Notes: generated by a model from the letters alone, not told the origin. A stretch of DNA of 64,000 nt from Erythrobacter sp. Alg231-14 (GCF_900149685.1 NZ_LT702999.1:2914001-2978000), one strand, 5' to 3'; numbered from the stretch's first letter, positions 8,523 to 17,270 are shown. Program-made: numbers and translations.

Positions 8523-8570
8523 TGGTAGCGGAGGAGGGACTTGACCCCCCGACGCGCGGATTATGATTCC
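8523..8570 (-). repeat. tRNA-Met(CAT) 3'-half fragment, copy F (outermost att scar)
   Basis: This 48-bp copy matches the 3' part of the intact tRNA at 45542 (CCA end, T-arm and the 3' side of the anticodon loop) with about two differences. It lacks the 5' half, so it is not a tRNA gene. It marks the far end of the islet zone and lies at the broken end of the PLP-decarboxylase gene. Confidence 0.8.
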
Positions 8571-8588
8571 AATCGAACCGATGCAAAA

Positions 8589-8617
8589 GAAAGGGCGGCC
8601 AAATCGACCGCCCTTTT
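8589..8617 (-). terminator. Bidirectional-looking terminator after the small lipoprotein gene
   Basis: AAAGGGCGG pairs with CCGCCCTTT around a 9-base loop, with A-rich sequence on one side and TTTT on the other. It lies 35 bp past the lipoprotein stop codon and would end that leftward transcript. Confidence 0.6.
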
Positions 8618-8652
8618 AAAATCAATACGAGTTAAAGAGACTAAAAAGCCTC

Positions 8653-9054
8653 TTACTCTGCTGCCACCGGCGTCACGGTTACTTCAGCGCCGCCATCAGA
8701 GGTTGCTGTAAACGAACCGTCTTCGGCAGGCGCGCTTTCCGTCCAGCACTCCCCTTCAGCCCCTTCGGTCGTCGGTGTGAAGCAAGTCTTTCCATCGACA
8801 ACTGCCCAAGTTCCCTCAGCAACCAATTCGCCTTCAGAATCGAGATCCTGATAGGTGCCGTCTGCGTTAAGGGTAGACAGACCTTGCGGACCATCTGCGC
8901 TTGAGACTTCGCTGGTCATTGGCGTGGCTGTGCCATTTGCCGTTGTAACTGCCTCCACTTCGGCCTCTTCGGTGACGACGGCTTCTTCAACTTCTGCCTC
9001 TTGAGCGCAAGCGGCGAGCGCCAAAGGCGCGGCAAGTAAAACAATTCTACGCAT
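8653..9054 (-). CDS. Small acidic lipoprotein
   Basis: The 133-residue product has a lipoprotein signal (MRRIVLLAAPLALAACAQ; Cys16 after LAA). A Glu/Ala/Val-rich linker follows, then a small domain with GTYQDLDSEGELVAEGTW and two Cys (CFTP, ECW) that could form a disulphide. Short proteins of this kind are common in Erythrobacteraceae and have no assigned role. It is the only gene between tRNA fragments at 8523 and 9150, so it forms the cargo of a tiny islet. Confidence 0.75.
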   Translation of the reverse strand: MRRIVLLAAPLALAACAQEAEVEEAVVTEEAEVEAVTTANGTATPMTSEVSSADGPQGLSTLNADGTYQDLDSEGELVAEGTWAVVDGKTCFTPTTEGAEGECWTESAPAEDGSFTATSDGGAEVTVTPVAAE

Positions 9055-9149
9055 ATTCTAATCCCCCCAATTACAATTACGAGCCCTAGCAGACGGGCAT
9101 AGAGCAGTTACGCTTTCAACGCACTCTATTTTCCGTGGATTGGTTGAAT

Positions 9150-9306
9150 TGGTATCGGAGGAGGGACTTAAACCCCCGACATGCGGATTATGATTCCAAC
9201 GGGATTGGCTGGTAGACGCGTCTACGTAGACGCGGAAATGTTGTCATCTGTCTGCTTTTGGAATGGCGGATAGCCCAACGCAACGTCCACTTCTGGGGGT
9301 GAGAGC
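9150..9306 (-). repeat. att module A: tRNA-Met 3' fragment plus conserved arm
   Basis: Positions 9150-9197 repeat the tRNA-Met 3' half with a few substitutions. The next 109 bp match module B (17048-17156) with only a handful of differences; over the full 157 bp I count about ten mismatches. The arm holds the perfect palindrome CGCGTCTACGTAGACGCG at 9217-9234, and GTAGACGCG occurs twice in direct orientation with 5 bp between. This arrangement resembles the arm-type sites of tyrosine recombinases. Confidence 0.8.
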
Positions 9307-9327
9307 CGACATACAACCAATGCGTCC

Positions 9328-10755
9328 TTATCCGGTCGCAACCGGGCCATTGCCGCCTGAGTATGCAAGCACTAACCGAAACACCGCCCATGCTGGTGCC
9401 AGTGTTGCTGTCGCGATCAGGCACCACGCGAAGTCGGGTTGGTAGAGCTGAAGGGTTGCAATAGAACCCCCAAAAACACTCGGCAGCAGAGCGATAACGA
9501 ACCAAGCAAGACCAAGCATGGCCACGACCGGAAACCAGAGACTCATCTTGCCCGGCACGCTTTCTCGTTTAGCGCGCAAAGCCGACCGCCCCCTCCAGGA
9601 GAAGGTCGCAAGGAGTACAAAGAGGGGCGGAAGGATCACGATCGAGAGATAGGCCACTCGCGGCCCCCATCGCGATCCATCATCCTCATGGGCCTGACCC
9701 ATGGCCCGCGCACCGACGCCGCCGATAAGATACCAGGTATCAGCAAAACCCAACCCGCCATTAGCGTTGACCATTACCACCACGCCTTTCCCCTCATCAG
9801 GGCTGAACGAGGCGAGCGTTTCGCCTCCGGGCACAAGGCCCGTGTGATAGGCGGTTCCACGCTGCGTATCGATTGACCAACCCAAGCCGTACGAGGGCGA
9901 GGCGGGACCAGAAGATGTAATCATCATCGCCTTTGTGTTGGCCGTGACAATATCGTCCTCGCCGCTGAGCCACATAGCGAGATAGCGTCCCATGTCCTGA
10001 GCGCTAGCAACGATTCCACCAGCTGGTGCGTTGATCGGAACCCCATCTCCGCTTGAAGAGGCGCGGACACCGCCAAACCAGGGGCGATGTCCGGTCACTC
10101 GATCAGAAGGATCAGGGCCAATAACCACCAAGCTGCTTGTCATGCCAATAGGTTCAAATATGTGACGTTCGATATAGTCGGCGTACTTCTCCCCGCTCAC
10201 CTGCTCAATCACCGCGCCCAGAATCTGATAGTTCGCGTTGGAATACTCCCAAACCGCACCTGCTGGATGTACGGGTGCGGCTTGGGCAAGTTGTCCTGCG
10301 TACTCCACTAAACCGAGCGTTGAGGTGTCAGCGTTGCCATGTTGACTGTTTCCCTGAACGGTTGAAAAGCCGCTGGTATGATTGAGAAGCTGGCGCAGCG
10401 TCACTGCACTCGCGGGGCCTCCGGCAAAGGTTGGCAAATGTTGCGAGACCGGGTCGTCCAGCTTGAGCTTTTCGGCCTCTTCCAGCTGCATGATGGCAAG
10501 CGCAGTGAAACTTTTTGTGACCGAACCGATAGGGAAGAGAGTATCGGATGTAACTGTCTCGCTCGAACCCTTTGTGTGTTCGCCAGACCCCTTTGCAGTA
10601 ATTTGTCCGTTCTCTACCCGCGCATAGGCGAGACCCGGTGCCGCGCTGTTTGGAAGCTCTGTCTCGATGAACGCGTCAATCTCAGAGCTTACTGTGCTGG
10701 CGGACAATCCCGAAGCAATAAACGCTAGAGCCGCTAGCACCCTTCCAAATCGCAT
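9328..10755 (-). CDS. Beta-lactamase-fold serine hydrolase with C-terminal membrane helices
   Basis: A 475-residue protein with a signal peptide (cleavage near LSAS) and a class C beta-lactamase/esterase domain at about 25-340. The nucleophile motif is SVTK in IGSVTKSF (about residue 78), the second motif is YSN in WEYSNANYQ, and an HTG block appears near HTGLVPGG. About four hydrophobic helices follow (360-465), so the hydrolase is anchored with its active site in the periplasm. Proteins of this group hydrolyse esters or D-amino-acid amides; true beta-lactam resistance is not implied. Its stop codon lies just past att module A, so it sits at the edge of its islet. Confidence 0.8.
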   Translation of the reverse strand: MRFGRVLAALAFIASGLSASTVSSEIDAFIETELPNSAAPGLAYARVENGQITAKGSGEHTKGSSETVTSDTLFPIGSVTKSFTALAIMQLEEAEKLKLDDPVSQHLPTFAGGPASAVTLRQLLNHTSGFSTVQGNSQHGNADTSTLGLVEYAGQLAQAAPVHPAGAVWEYSNANYQILGAVIEQVSGEKYADYIERHIFEPIGMTSSLVVIGPDPSDRVTGHRPWFGGVRASSSGDGVPINAPAGGIVASAQDMGRYLAMWLSGEDDIVTANTKAMMITSSGPASPSYGLGWSIDTQRGTAYHTGLVPGGETLASFSPDEGKGVVVMVNANGGLGFADTWYLIGGVGARAMGQAHEDDGSRWGPRVAYLSIVILPPLFVLLATFSWRGRSALRAKRESVPGKMSLWFPVVAMLGLAWFVIALLPSVFGGSIATLQLYQPDFAWCLIATATLAPAWAVFRLVLAYSGGNGPVATG

Positions 10756-10909
10756 GCTTGATCCCCTTGAAGGAGCTATCTTAGGTGCTTGTGCGAGCTG
10801 GCGAAATACCTTTGTACAAAAGGCACTTGGTTTCAGAGGGCTGACGCGTCACTTGTGTTCGCTTAAAAAGCCGAAACTCATGGTCCATTCATTGGGTCGG
10901 GAACGGACG

Positions 10910-11107
10910 CTAGTCAGGCTGTTTCCAAAACGCTCCAAGAAGGCCAACGACAACGGCTAGACCGAGCGCCCAAGGAAATATCTGTCCCGCGACAATAGCT
11001 CGTTCTGAAACCGCAAAACCAAGGGCCGTCAAAATAAACCCAATCGGCAGGCCGACAATCGAGAAGACTAGAAATCGTGTAGGTGAAAAGCTCATGTCTA
11101 TCATCAT
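10910..11107 (-). CDS. Small two-helix membrane protein
   Basis: The 65-residue frame encodes two hydrophobic helices (about 10-32 and 40-58) joined by a short loop. No family is recognised. The start is uncertain, since ATGs occur at 11107, 11104 and 11095. It lies alone in the zinc-cluster islet between the serine hydrolase and the DUF3299 gene. Confidence 0.4.
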   Translation of the reverse strand: MMIDMSFSPTRFLVFSIVGLPIGFILTALGFAVSERAIVAGQIFPWALGLAVVVGLLGAFWKQPD

Positions 11108-11382
11108 AGACCGAATTTCGTGGAGTCGCAGAGAAATATCCTAAGTCTTTGCCTCCCGTCCGATTATGGGTCGTGACCAGTCGGTCGGCTTTTCGGTAAC
11201 GACCGGACTAAGCGGACAGACCGCTGATAAGCGGCGATTGCAACGCTATAATGGGCGGCTCTTGGAGGTGAAAGCAGACATTAGCTTCAAGCAATTTGAG
11301 TCGTCGCTGGCCATGCATTTCGCGGACTTCGTCGGAACAACTTCACAGCAGTTGCCAAAATGGTCTGGCTACGGCGCTCATG

Positions 11383-11964
11383 TCAGCCCGGCCGCGCGGC
11401 GGTCAGCTTGTAGAATATTCCGCTCTCATCCTGTCCGGTCAACTCCAGCACTCCGCTGACTGTGAATACATTTGTTTCATTGGTTGGAAACGGCGTTGCT
11501 GCAATCACTTCGATGAATTGATTGGGGGCCGCGTGGAAGTGGAATGGGCATCCGGGCGGATAGGCCAAAAGGACAAAGCGCCGCTGCGTTGTCGCACTAT
11601 CCAATGGCATCATCCAACCAGCGACTTTGATCCGCCTCCCTTCAAGTTCGCGGACTTGCGAGGTAAAACGTGGGCGCGAAACTATGTAGCCTTCTGCGTC
11701 GGTTCGCGTCGTTTCACCTGTCGCTTCGAGCACTGACCATGAAATACCCCCGCGCGGGGTTGCAGCGGGCTGCCAAATGTCCTCAATCTCTCGTCCGGTC
11801 TTCGGGTCGGGGGACTGGGCTTTGGCCTGCGTGGAGAAAGCCAAAGGCAGTGCAGTCGCACGTTGGGGCGTGAATTCTGCATAGATGTGAACCCCAATTA
11901 GCGACACAAGAACCAGCAGGCACACCCTCCATAACGTCACTTCCATAAACTCCCTTCGTTTCAT
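11383..11964 (-). CDS. DUF3299 exported protein of the zinc ABC cluster
   Basis: The 193-residue protein begins with a signal or anchor helix (about 8-30). The DUF3299 core carries RRIKVAGWMMPLD, FVLLAYPPGCPFHFHAAPN and a closing beta-strand region (VFTVSGVLEL). In many family members the PxxCPFC-type motif has two Cys. Here the second position is filled by HFH, leaving one Cys and two His, a plausible metal site. GAGGAG precedes the ATG, and the gene starts 3 bp after the permease stop, so it is the last gene of the zur operon. A periplasmic accessory role in zinc handling is inferred from the operon. Confidence 0.75.
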   Translation of the reverse strand: MKRREFMEVTLWRVCLLVLVSLIGVHIYAEFTPQRATALPLAFSTQAKAQSPDPKTGREIEDIWQPAATPRGGISWSVLEATGETTRTDAEGYIVSRPRFTSQVRELEGRRIKVAGWMMPLDSATTQRRFVLLAYPPGCPFHFHAAPNQFIEVIAATPFPTNETNVFTVSGVLELTGQDESGIFYKLTAARPG

Positions 11965-11967
11965 GTG

Positions 11968-13260
11968 TTAGCTCCTCGCCAGAATGCGGGCTGGGTCTAT
12001 CCGGTACACTCGCAGAGCAGGAATGAGCGCAGCCAACGCGCCGATTGCAAGAACCGCCGCGATGAGCAGCATTTCACCCGCTATGGGTGTCCATGTCCTG
12101 AGGCCGAGGTCTGCAAGTTGTGCGAAGTTTGCGCGTGCGGCGGAAATGAGCACATGCGCACCCAACCAGCCCGTGATAGCGCCTAGAGCCGCAGTGGCGA
12201 CACCTTCGATAATGACCGTGACGAAAACCTGTAGTCGGCTCGCGCCCATTACCCTCAACAAGGCAAGGTCGCTCTCACGACTGCGCACCATATTGAGCAG
12301 TGCGACAAAGATGGCGAGCCCGCCCGTCATGGCAAGAAGCCAAGCAAACACCCGTATCCCTTCAATACTGGCACCGAGTAGTTCAAACAGGCGCGCAGTT
12401 TCAGTGGCGGGAACGGCGGCTTGCATTTCGGTCTGGCGGTTAATCAACGCAGGGATGCGGATGGCACCGGATGCATTGCGGTAAGTGACGAGCAACGCGG
12501 TGAGTTCTGGCTCTAAGTCGGACCTATTCGACTGAACAGTAGCGTGAGGCGATGACACAGCGGTAAGAGCAGTTGTTGCCGCAGGCTCATGGTTGTGCGG
12601 GTGATCATCAGTCGCAGAATCGTTGCTATCATGCTCGTGTTCGATCCCGTGGACATCCCACACACTTTGATAAGGTGTCAGTATCAACCGATCGACAACG
12701 GTGCCGGTTGGCGCGAGAATGCCTACTGTTACGAACGGCGCATGATCGTGGCCCTGCATGCCCTGTTCGGCGGTGCCGAACCCATGATTGCCGATGAACT
12801 TTTGTCCAAGTCCCGCGCCGGTATTTTCAGCGACCGTTGAACCAAGCACAGCCTGCATCGGCGCATCGAATGTCACGCCTTGCGAAAGCTCAAGGGCATA
12901 GAGATTGTTGAAACTGCCATCAGTTCCGACAATTCGGTACCCCTCAAAATTGTCACCCAAAGCCAAGGGGACCACCCGCGCGACCGCTGGATTGCGGCGC
13001 AGCAGATTGAGGCTGCTTAAGGGGATGTTGCCGGTCGGCTGATCAATGTGGAATATGCTGGAAAGGATTAGCTGCATCGGTGATCCTTTCGAACCGACCA
13101 CAAGATCGACCCCGCTTGCATCACGCTCAAACCGTTCGCTGGCTTGATTGCCGAACTGCAGCAACAGCACGAGCAATGCGACAGAGATCGCGAGCAACAA
13201 CACATTGAGTACGGTTGTCAGAGGACGGTCCCGGAGATAAGCGAGAGCGAGCGAGATCAT
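11968..13260 (-). CDS. MacB/FtsX-type ABC permease with His-rich periplasmic loop
   Basis: This 430-residue permease has the FtsX topology: one helix at about 12-35, a long periplasmic domain (40-305) and three C-terminal helices (about 308-330, 355-385, 400-420). The periplasmic domain holds an unusual His-rich stretch. HDH lies at 171-173, and H204, H208, H210, H220, H222 and H224 sit in an Asp/Glu-rich loop. That loop is well suited to binding Zn(II) and is atypical for lipoprotein-release permeases such as LolC/E. The start overlaps the ATPase stop by 4 bp (ATGA). With zur upstream and CobW genes divergent, transport or mobilisation of zinc, or of a zinc-dependent envelope component, is inferred. 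Confidence 0.8.
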   Translation of the reverse strand: MISLALAYLRDRPLTTVLNVLLLAISVALLVLLLQFGNQASERFERDASGVDLVVGSKGSPMQLILSSIFHIDQPTGNIPLSSLNLLRRNPAVARVVPLALGDNFEGYRIVGTDGSFNNLYALELSQGVTFDAPMQAVLGSTVAENTGAGLGQKFIGNHGFGTAEQGMQGHDHAPFVTVGILAPTGTVVDRLILTPYQSVWDVHGIEHEHDSNDSATDDHPHNHEPAATTALTAVSSPHATVQSNRSDLEPELTALLVTYRNASGAIRIPALINRQTEMQAAVPATETARLFELLGASIEGIRVFAWLLAMTGGLAIFVALLNMVRSRESDLALLRVMGASRLQVFVTVIIEGVATAALGAITGWLGAHVLISAARANFAQLADLGLRTWTPIAGEMLLIAAVLAIGALAALIPALRVYRIDPARILARS

Positions 13261-13940
13261 GCGGCCACACCGTCGTGAATCAATCTGCCATCCGCCAATT
13301 TCAGTGTGTTTTCGAAGTAGGGCAAGAGCCTGTCATCATGCGTTGCGATCAAGAGGCTCGCTCCTGCTTCTCCAGCCGCTTCGATAAGAAGCCGTGCAAC
13401 GATGCGCGTGTTCTCGTGGTCCAGTGCGGAAGTCGGTTCGTCTGCGATCAAGATGGATGGTTTGACAATCACCGCCCGGGCAATTGCGGCTCTTTGAGCC
13501 TCACCTTGGCTCAATTCGAAAGGGCGTGCTTTGGCGCGACCAGAGATGCTTAGTCGTTCAAGCGTCGCATCGACCAGAGCCGGGTCAACCGCCCCAGTTT
13601 GAAGCCGCTGTGCCAGAAGTAGATTTGCCCGGATCGACAGCGCCGAAACAAGCCGAAGGGTTTGGAAAATGATGCCCATATGGCGTTTGCGCACCGCATC
13701 TGGGCGCACTTTGTTGGTTGTAGAGGCGATCAGATGCTCGCCCAACGCGACCTCTCCGGTGTTCGGCGTTTGCAATCCGCAAATGATGTTGAGCAAACTC
13801 GATTTGCCCGATCCCGAGGGTCCAAGCAAAAGCGAGCGCCCGCGCGGTTCAAGTGTGAAACTGGCATCGCGGAGCACCGGCCGGTCGCCATAGGACAATC
13901 CGACACCGCGAACACAAAGCTGCATTGGCTTGCCTGTCAT
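13257..13940 (-). CDS. ABC transporter ATP-binding protein (LolD/MacB type)
   Basis: A 227-residue ATPase with Walker A GPSGSGKSS (residues 40-48), signature LSQGEAQRA (the family norm is LSGGQ), Walker B ILIADEPTSALD and the switch His in IATHD. It pairs with the FtsX-type permease downstream, overlapping it by 4 bp, and starts 13 bp after zur. The length and sequence type match the LolD/MacB/DevA group, not ZnuC. The gene order places it under the same Zur control as the rest of the cluster. Confidence 0.88.
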   Translation of the reverse strand: MTGKPMQLCVRGVGLSYGDRPVLRDASFTLEPRGRSLLLGPSGSGKSSLLNIICGLQTPNTGEVALGEHLIASTTNKVRPDAVRKRHMGIIFQTLRLVSALSIRANLLLAQRLQTGAVDPALVDATLERLSISGRAKARPFELSQGEAQRAAIARAVIVKPSILIADEPTSALDHENTRIVARLLIEAAGEAGASLLIATHDDRLLPYFENTLKLADGRLIHDGVAA

Positions 13941-13953
13941 GAGCCTGATTCAG

Positions 13954-14361
13954 TCATCCAGCACACCGGCTGCATTGCCCGCTAATCTCTAAATGGATTT
14001 CTCGGGGTGCAAAGCGGTTCGATTTGCAGATTGCATCAAGCAGACGGTGCGCTTCGATTGCGTCTTCTGGGTCATGTGTGCCGCATTCAATGCAAAGGAA
14101 ATGAAGCGATTTTGCCCCAGCTTCTGGAACAAAAGCACCGATTGTCGCGATCCGTTCAACCTGCCGATTGCGCATAAGCCGCTCTAAACTTCGATAGACT
14201 TGTATGGGCAGAAGGCGTTCGCCCGTTTCACCGGACGCCCTCACGATCTCGTAAGCGGTCATTGGAAACTCTGGCGCTGAAATATGAGCGAGGACGAGCG
14301 CGTCCGTTTCACTGGACCTGCGCCGTTTTCGCCGGTCATTTGATCGCCGGGCTTGCAGCAT
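13954..14361 (-). CDS. zur: Fur-family regulator, probable zinc repressor Zur
   Basis: A 135-residue Fur-superfamily protein with an N-terminal winged helix (PMTAYEIVRASG, then PIQVYRSLERLMRNRQVERI) and two structural-zinc CxxC pairs, CIEC in FLCIECG and CSRC at the C-terminus. Zur rather than Fur or PerR is supported by its neighbours: two CobW GTPases diverge from it, a His-rich ABC system follows in the same operon, and a Zur-like box lies 25-43 bp upstream of its ATG. It probably represses itself, the ABC genes, the CobW pair and the DUF1826-MerC locus when zinc is sufficient. GGA sits about 7 bases before the start. Confidence 0.82.
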   Translation of the reverse strand: MLQARRSNDRRKRRRSSETDALVLAHISAPEFPMTAYEIVRASGETGERLLPIQVYRSLERLMRNRQVERIATIGAFVPEAGAKSLHFLCIECGTHDPEDAIEAHRLLDAICKSNRFAPREIHLEISGQCSRCAG

Positions 14362-14385
14362 TGTCTATCCATGGCTAGAGGTTAT

Positions 14386-14404
14386 GTGATGTTGTATCAT
14401 TTCG
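14386..14404 (+). promoter_or_regulatory. Probable Zur box between zur and the CobW genes
   Basis: GTGATGTTGTATCATTTCG forms an imperfect dyad centred near 14394. Its core word ATGTTGTATCATT matches the 3090 site at 12 of 13 positions. It is placed to repress both divergent units: 25 bp from the zur ATG and 86 bp from the first CobW ATG. Confidence 0.65.
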
Positions 14405-14489
14405 TGAATGCGTGACTACCCCCAATGCCGCGCCTTTGCAATGCGCTTTGCACTCCCTTGCTCGTGGTCTCTGACCCGTTCGGCGAAAC

Positions 14490-15734
14490 ATGATTGGAAC
14501 GCCTGTGCCTCAATCCGACAAACGTCTGCCTGTTACTGTTCTTTCCGGCTTTCTAGGAGCGGGCAAAACAACTTTGCTCAACCACATCCTGGCCAATCGA
14601 GAGGGAAAGCGCGTTGCGGTCATCGTCAACGATATGTCCGAAGTGAATATCGATGCAGACCTTGTACGCGGCGGGGAAGCCGCACTCTCCCGTTCCGAAG
14701 AAACATTGGTAGAAATGACCAATGGCTGCATCTGCTGCACCTTGCGTGATGATTTGCTGCAAGAGGTCCGCACCCTCGCCGAAGATGGACGGTTTGATTA
14801 TCTGGTGATTGAAAGCACGGGAATATCCGAACCCTTGCCGGTCGCCGCAACCTTTTCGTTCCGCGATGAAAATGACGATTGCCTCGGTGATGTCTCGCGG
14901 CTCGATACGATGGTAACAGTTGTCGATGCAGTGAATTTGCTCGCCGACTATTCCAGCGACGACTTGCTTTCTACGCGCGGAGAAACTGCTGGTGAAGGGG
15001 ATGATCGAAGCCTCGTCAACTTGCTGGTTGAACAGCTCGAATTCGCAGACGTCATCATCGTGAACAAGGCGAGCGCGGTGAGTGCAGAGCAATTGGCCAT
15101 GGTCAAGAAAGTTGCCGCATCCTTAAACGGTGATGCGCGGATAATTGAGGCAGATTACGGCAAGGTTGAGCTCGACACGATCCTAAATACCGGCTTGTTC
15201 GACGAAGAGCAGGCCGAGGAGCACCCGCTCTGGATAAAAGAGCTCTATGACTACGCCAGCCACCGCCCCGAGACCGAAGAATACGGCGTGGAGAGCTTTG
15301 TTTATCGCGCTCGTAAACCGTTCGATCCGGCGTCTTTCTATAGGTTTCTAACCAGCGAGGCACTGGACAATGTCATCCGCGCCAAAGGACATTTCTGGCT
15401 AGCCACCCGTACTGATTTTCTCGGCGAAATGGCGCTGGCCGGGCGGCAGAAAAGTGTGAGCCGTATGGGACGGTGGTGGGCGGCGGTGCCAAAGAACCGC
15501 TGGCCCGAAGATGGCAGCTTTGAAGAGTTTGTCCTGAAACACTGGGACCCGGTTTGGGGCGACAGGCGTCAGGAATTGGTGTTTATAGGCATAGGAATGG
15601 ACGAAACTGCGATCATCAAGGCGCTTGATGGCTGTCTAATCGCTGCTGAAGAATTCACGCCAGACGCGTGGAGCGGTCTCGACGATCCATTCCCGGCATG
15701 GGGCGAGGCTGAGCAAGTCTTGCAGACTGCTTGA
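14490..15734 (+). CDS. CobW-family zinc metallochaperone GTPase (ZigA/YjiA-like)
   Basis: The 414-residue GTPase has P-loop GFLGAGKTT (20-28) and the CxCC metal motif GCICC with Cys80, Cys82 and Cys83. ESTGISEP forms the switch region, NKAS the guanine-specificity motif, and a CobW_C domain fills the C-terminal third (about 265-400). Proteins of this type use GTP to hand Zn(II) to client enzymes during zinc starvation. It lacks the His-rich linker found in the second copy, so the two paralogues may differ in clients or metal capacity. The next CobW gene begins at its stop codon, and the probable Zur box lies 86 bp upstream. Confidence 0.85.
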   Translation: MIGTPVPQSDKRLPVTVLSGFLGAGKTTLLNHILANREGKRVAVIVNDMSEVNIDADLVRGGEAALSRSEETLVEMTNGCICCTLRDDLLQEVRTLAEDGRFDYLVIESTGISEPLPVAATFSFRDENDDCLGDVSRLDTMVTVVDAVNLLADYSSDDLLSTRGETAGEGDDRSLVNLLVEQLEFADVIIVNKASAVSAEQLAMVKKVAASLNGDARIIEADYGKVELDTILNTGLFDEEQAEEHPLWIKELYDYASHRPETEEYGVESFVYRARKPFDPASFYRFLTSEALDNVIRAKGHFWLATRTDFLGEMALAGRQKSVSRMGRWWAAVPKNRWPEDGSFEEFVLKHWDPVWGDRRQELVFIGIGMDETAIIKALDGCLIAAEEFTPDAWSGLDDPFPAWGEAEQVLQTA

Positions 15735-15739
15735 GCCAA

Positions 15740-16849
15740 ATGCCTGAGCGGGCGAACAATTCTCAGGGCCTCGTGCCGGTTACCTTGCTGACGGGGTTTC
15801 TCGGCGCTGGTAAGACGACGCTGCTCAACCGCCTTATTCGCGATCCCGCGCTGTCGAATGCGTTGGTGATCATCAATGAGTTTGGCTCAATCGGTCTCGA
15901 TCACGATCTCGTCGCGCACAGCAATGAAGACGACACTATCATCGAGATGGCGAGCGGGTGCTTGTGCTGCACTATCAAAGGCGATCTGCAAAAGACGCTG
16001 AAAGACGCGCCGTGGCGCTATGCTCGCGATGGGAAGCGTTGGTTTGACCGGGTCATAATTGAGACGACGGGCCTAGCTGATCCTGCTCCGATTGTTCACA
16101 CGGTGATGGCAGATAAGACGCTCATCGAAACCTATCGTTTGGCTGAGGTCATCGCACTGGTGGATGCAGTGAACGGCAATGCGACGCTTGATGCTCAGCC
16201 AGAGGCGTTAAAGCAGGCGGCGGTCGCGGACACATTGTTGATCAGCAAGACTGAATTGGCGTCCCCTGAGGCGATGATCGCTCTGCGAACGCGTCTCCGC
16301 ACCATCAACCCTGCGGCGCGGATCATGTCTGTGGCCGATCAGCAGGATGATTTAGAGGAGCTGCTTGGCGGCGCCAGCTTCAACCCAGAATTGAAGGGTA
16401 AGCAGGTGATCGCGTGGCTCAAGGAAGAGGCCTTCGTAGATCACGCGCATCATCATAGTCACCATGGATATCATGGTCATGGGCACGCCCATGACGTAAA
16501 CCGCCACGATGATCGGATCAGCTCGGTGTGCCTCACGCTAGACGAGGCGTTGCCAGCGGAGGTGTTCGATGAATGGTTCGGCCTACTCACTATGCTAAAC
16601 GGCGTAAACATGTTGCGAGTAAAAGGGCTTATCAACCTGATCGGCATCGACAAACCGCTGGTGATCCACGGCGTCCAGCACATCTGGCACCCACCGGCGA
16701 TGCTTGCCGAATGGCCGTCCGATGACCGGCGATCGCGAATCGTGTTCATCCTACGCGACATTGAAGAGGGCGATCTGCGCAATGCGCTCGGCTTTGTGAT
16801 GGACAAGTACGAAAGCGCGCGTCTCGTTGGGGCGGTTGAGGCCCTTTAG
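15740..16849 (+). CDS. Second CobW-family GTPase with His-rich linker
   Basis: This is a 369-residue GTPase of the same family as its neighbour, with P-loop [17 protein letters not shown] and the metal motif GCLCC. A His-rich linker lies at about residues 233-258 (HAHHHSHHGYHGHGHAHD), followed by a CobW_C domain ending near HIWHPP. Such linkers store or hand over Zn or Co. It starts almost on the stop codon of the first CobW gene, so the two are translationally coupled. A TTG at 15731 could be an alternative start, adding three residues. Delivery of zinc to apo-enzymes under zinc limitation is inferred from the family and the operon. Confidence 0.85.
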   Translation: MPERANNSQGLVPVTLLTGFLGAGKTTLLNRLIRDPALSNALVIINEFGSIGLDHDLVAHSNEDDTIIEMASGCLCCTIKGDLQKTLKDAPWRYARDGKRWFDRVIIETTGLADPAPIVHTVMADKTLIETYRLAEVIALVDAVNGNATLDAQPEALKQAAVADTLLISKTELASPEAMIALRTRLRTINPAARIMSVADQQDDLEELLGGASFNPELKGKQVIAWLKEEAFVDHAHHHSHHGYHGHGHAHDVNRHDDRISSVCLTLDEALPAEVFDEWFGLLTMLNGVNMLRVKGLINLIGIDKPLVIHGVQHIWHPPAMLAEWPSDDRRSRIVFILRDIEEGDLRNALGFVMDKYESARLVGAVEAL

Positions 16850-16884
16850 GGCTACGAACGGCTATTGAGCAGTCGCTCTTCGAA

Positions 16885-16999
16885 TATCTAAGTGGATGGC
16901 GGGAGAATGCTCTGTCGCAAGTGTCCGCAGCGCCTCGGATGAAGCTACAAATACTGAAATTGGCTTGAGCTCCAAAACACCCCTGTAAAATCAGAGGGT
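16885..16999 (-). repeat. Islet-end repeat next to att copy B
   Basis: About 115 bp ending at att copy B resemble 19857-19971, which ends at copy D. Shared words include TCTAAGTGGATGGCGGGA, CTCTGTC.CAAGTGTCC.CAGCGC and a closing TAAAA.CAGAG. The two islets therefore share their tRNA-proximal ends as well as the att fragment, which points to related parent elements. Confidence 0.6.
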
Positions 17000-17156
17000 T
17001 GGTAGCGGAGGAGGGACTTGAACCCCCGACACGCGGATTATGATTCCAACGGAAACGGCTGGTAGACGCGTCTACGTAGACGCGAAAATGTCGTCATCTG
17101 TCTGCTTTTGGAATGGCGGATAGCCCAACGCAGCGTCCACTTCTGGGGGTGGGAGC
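17000..17156 (-). repeat. att module B: tRNA-Met 3' fragment plus conserved arm
   Basis: 17000-17047 reproduces the tRNA-Met 3' half without visible change from the intact gene. The arm to 17156 is nearly the same as module A, including the perfect 18-bp palindrome at 17067-17084 and the later CCACTTCTGGGGGTG. It closes the zinc-cluster islet and opens the dehalogenase-like islet. Confidence 0.85.
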
Positions 17157-17270
17157 AGAGATAGGGCCACCTTCTTGGCATTTTCTCCTGAACAGCCAAC
17201 CTGCAGGACGGGCTCTCCAATATGCTTTTGCCGCACTGACAATGACTTATGCGATACGCATTTCTCTAAG

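Noticed and set aside
17000..17047. The tRNA-Met fragments as possible functional tRNAs
   Set aside because: The 5' acceptor strand, the D arm and half of the anticodon stem are missing in all seven copies.
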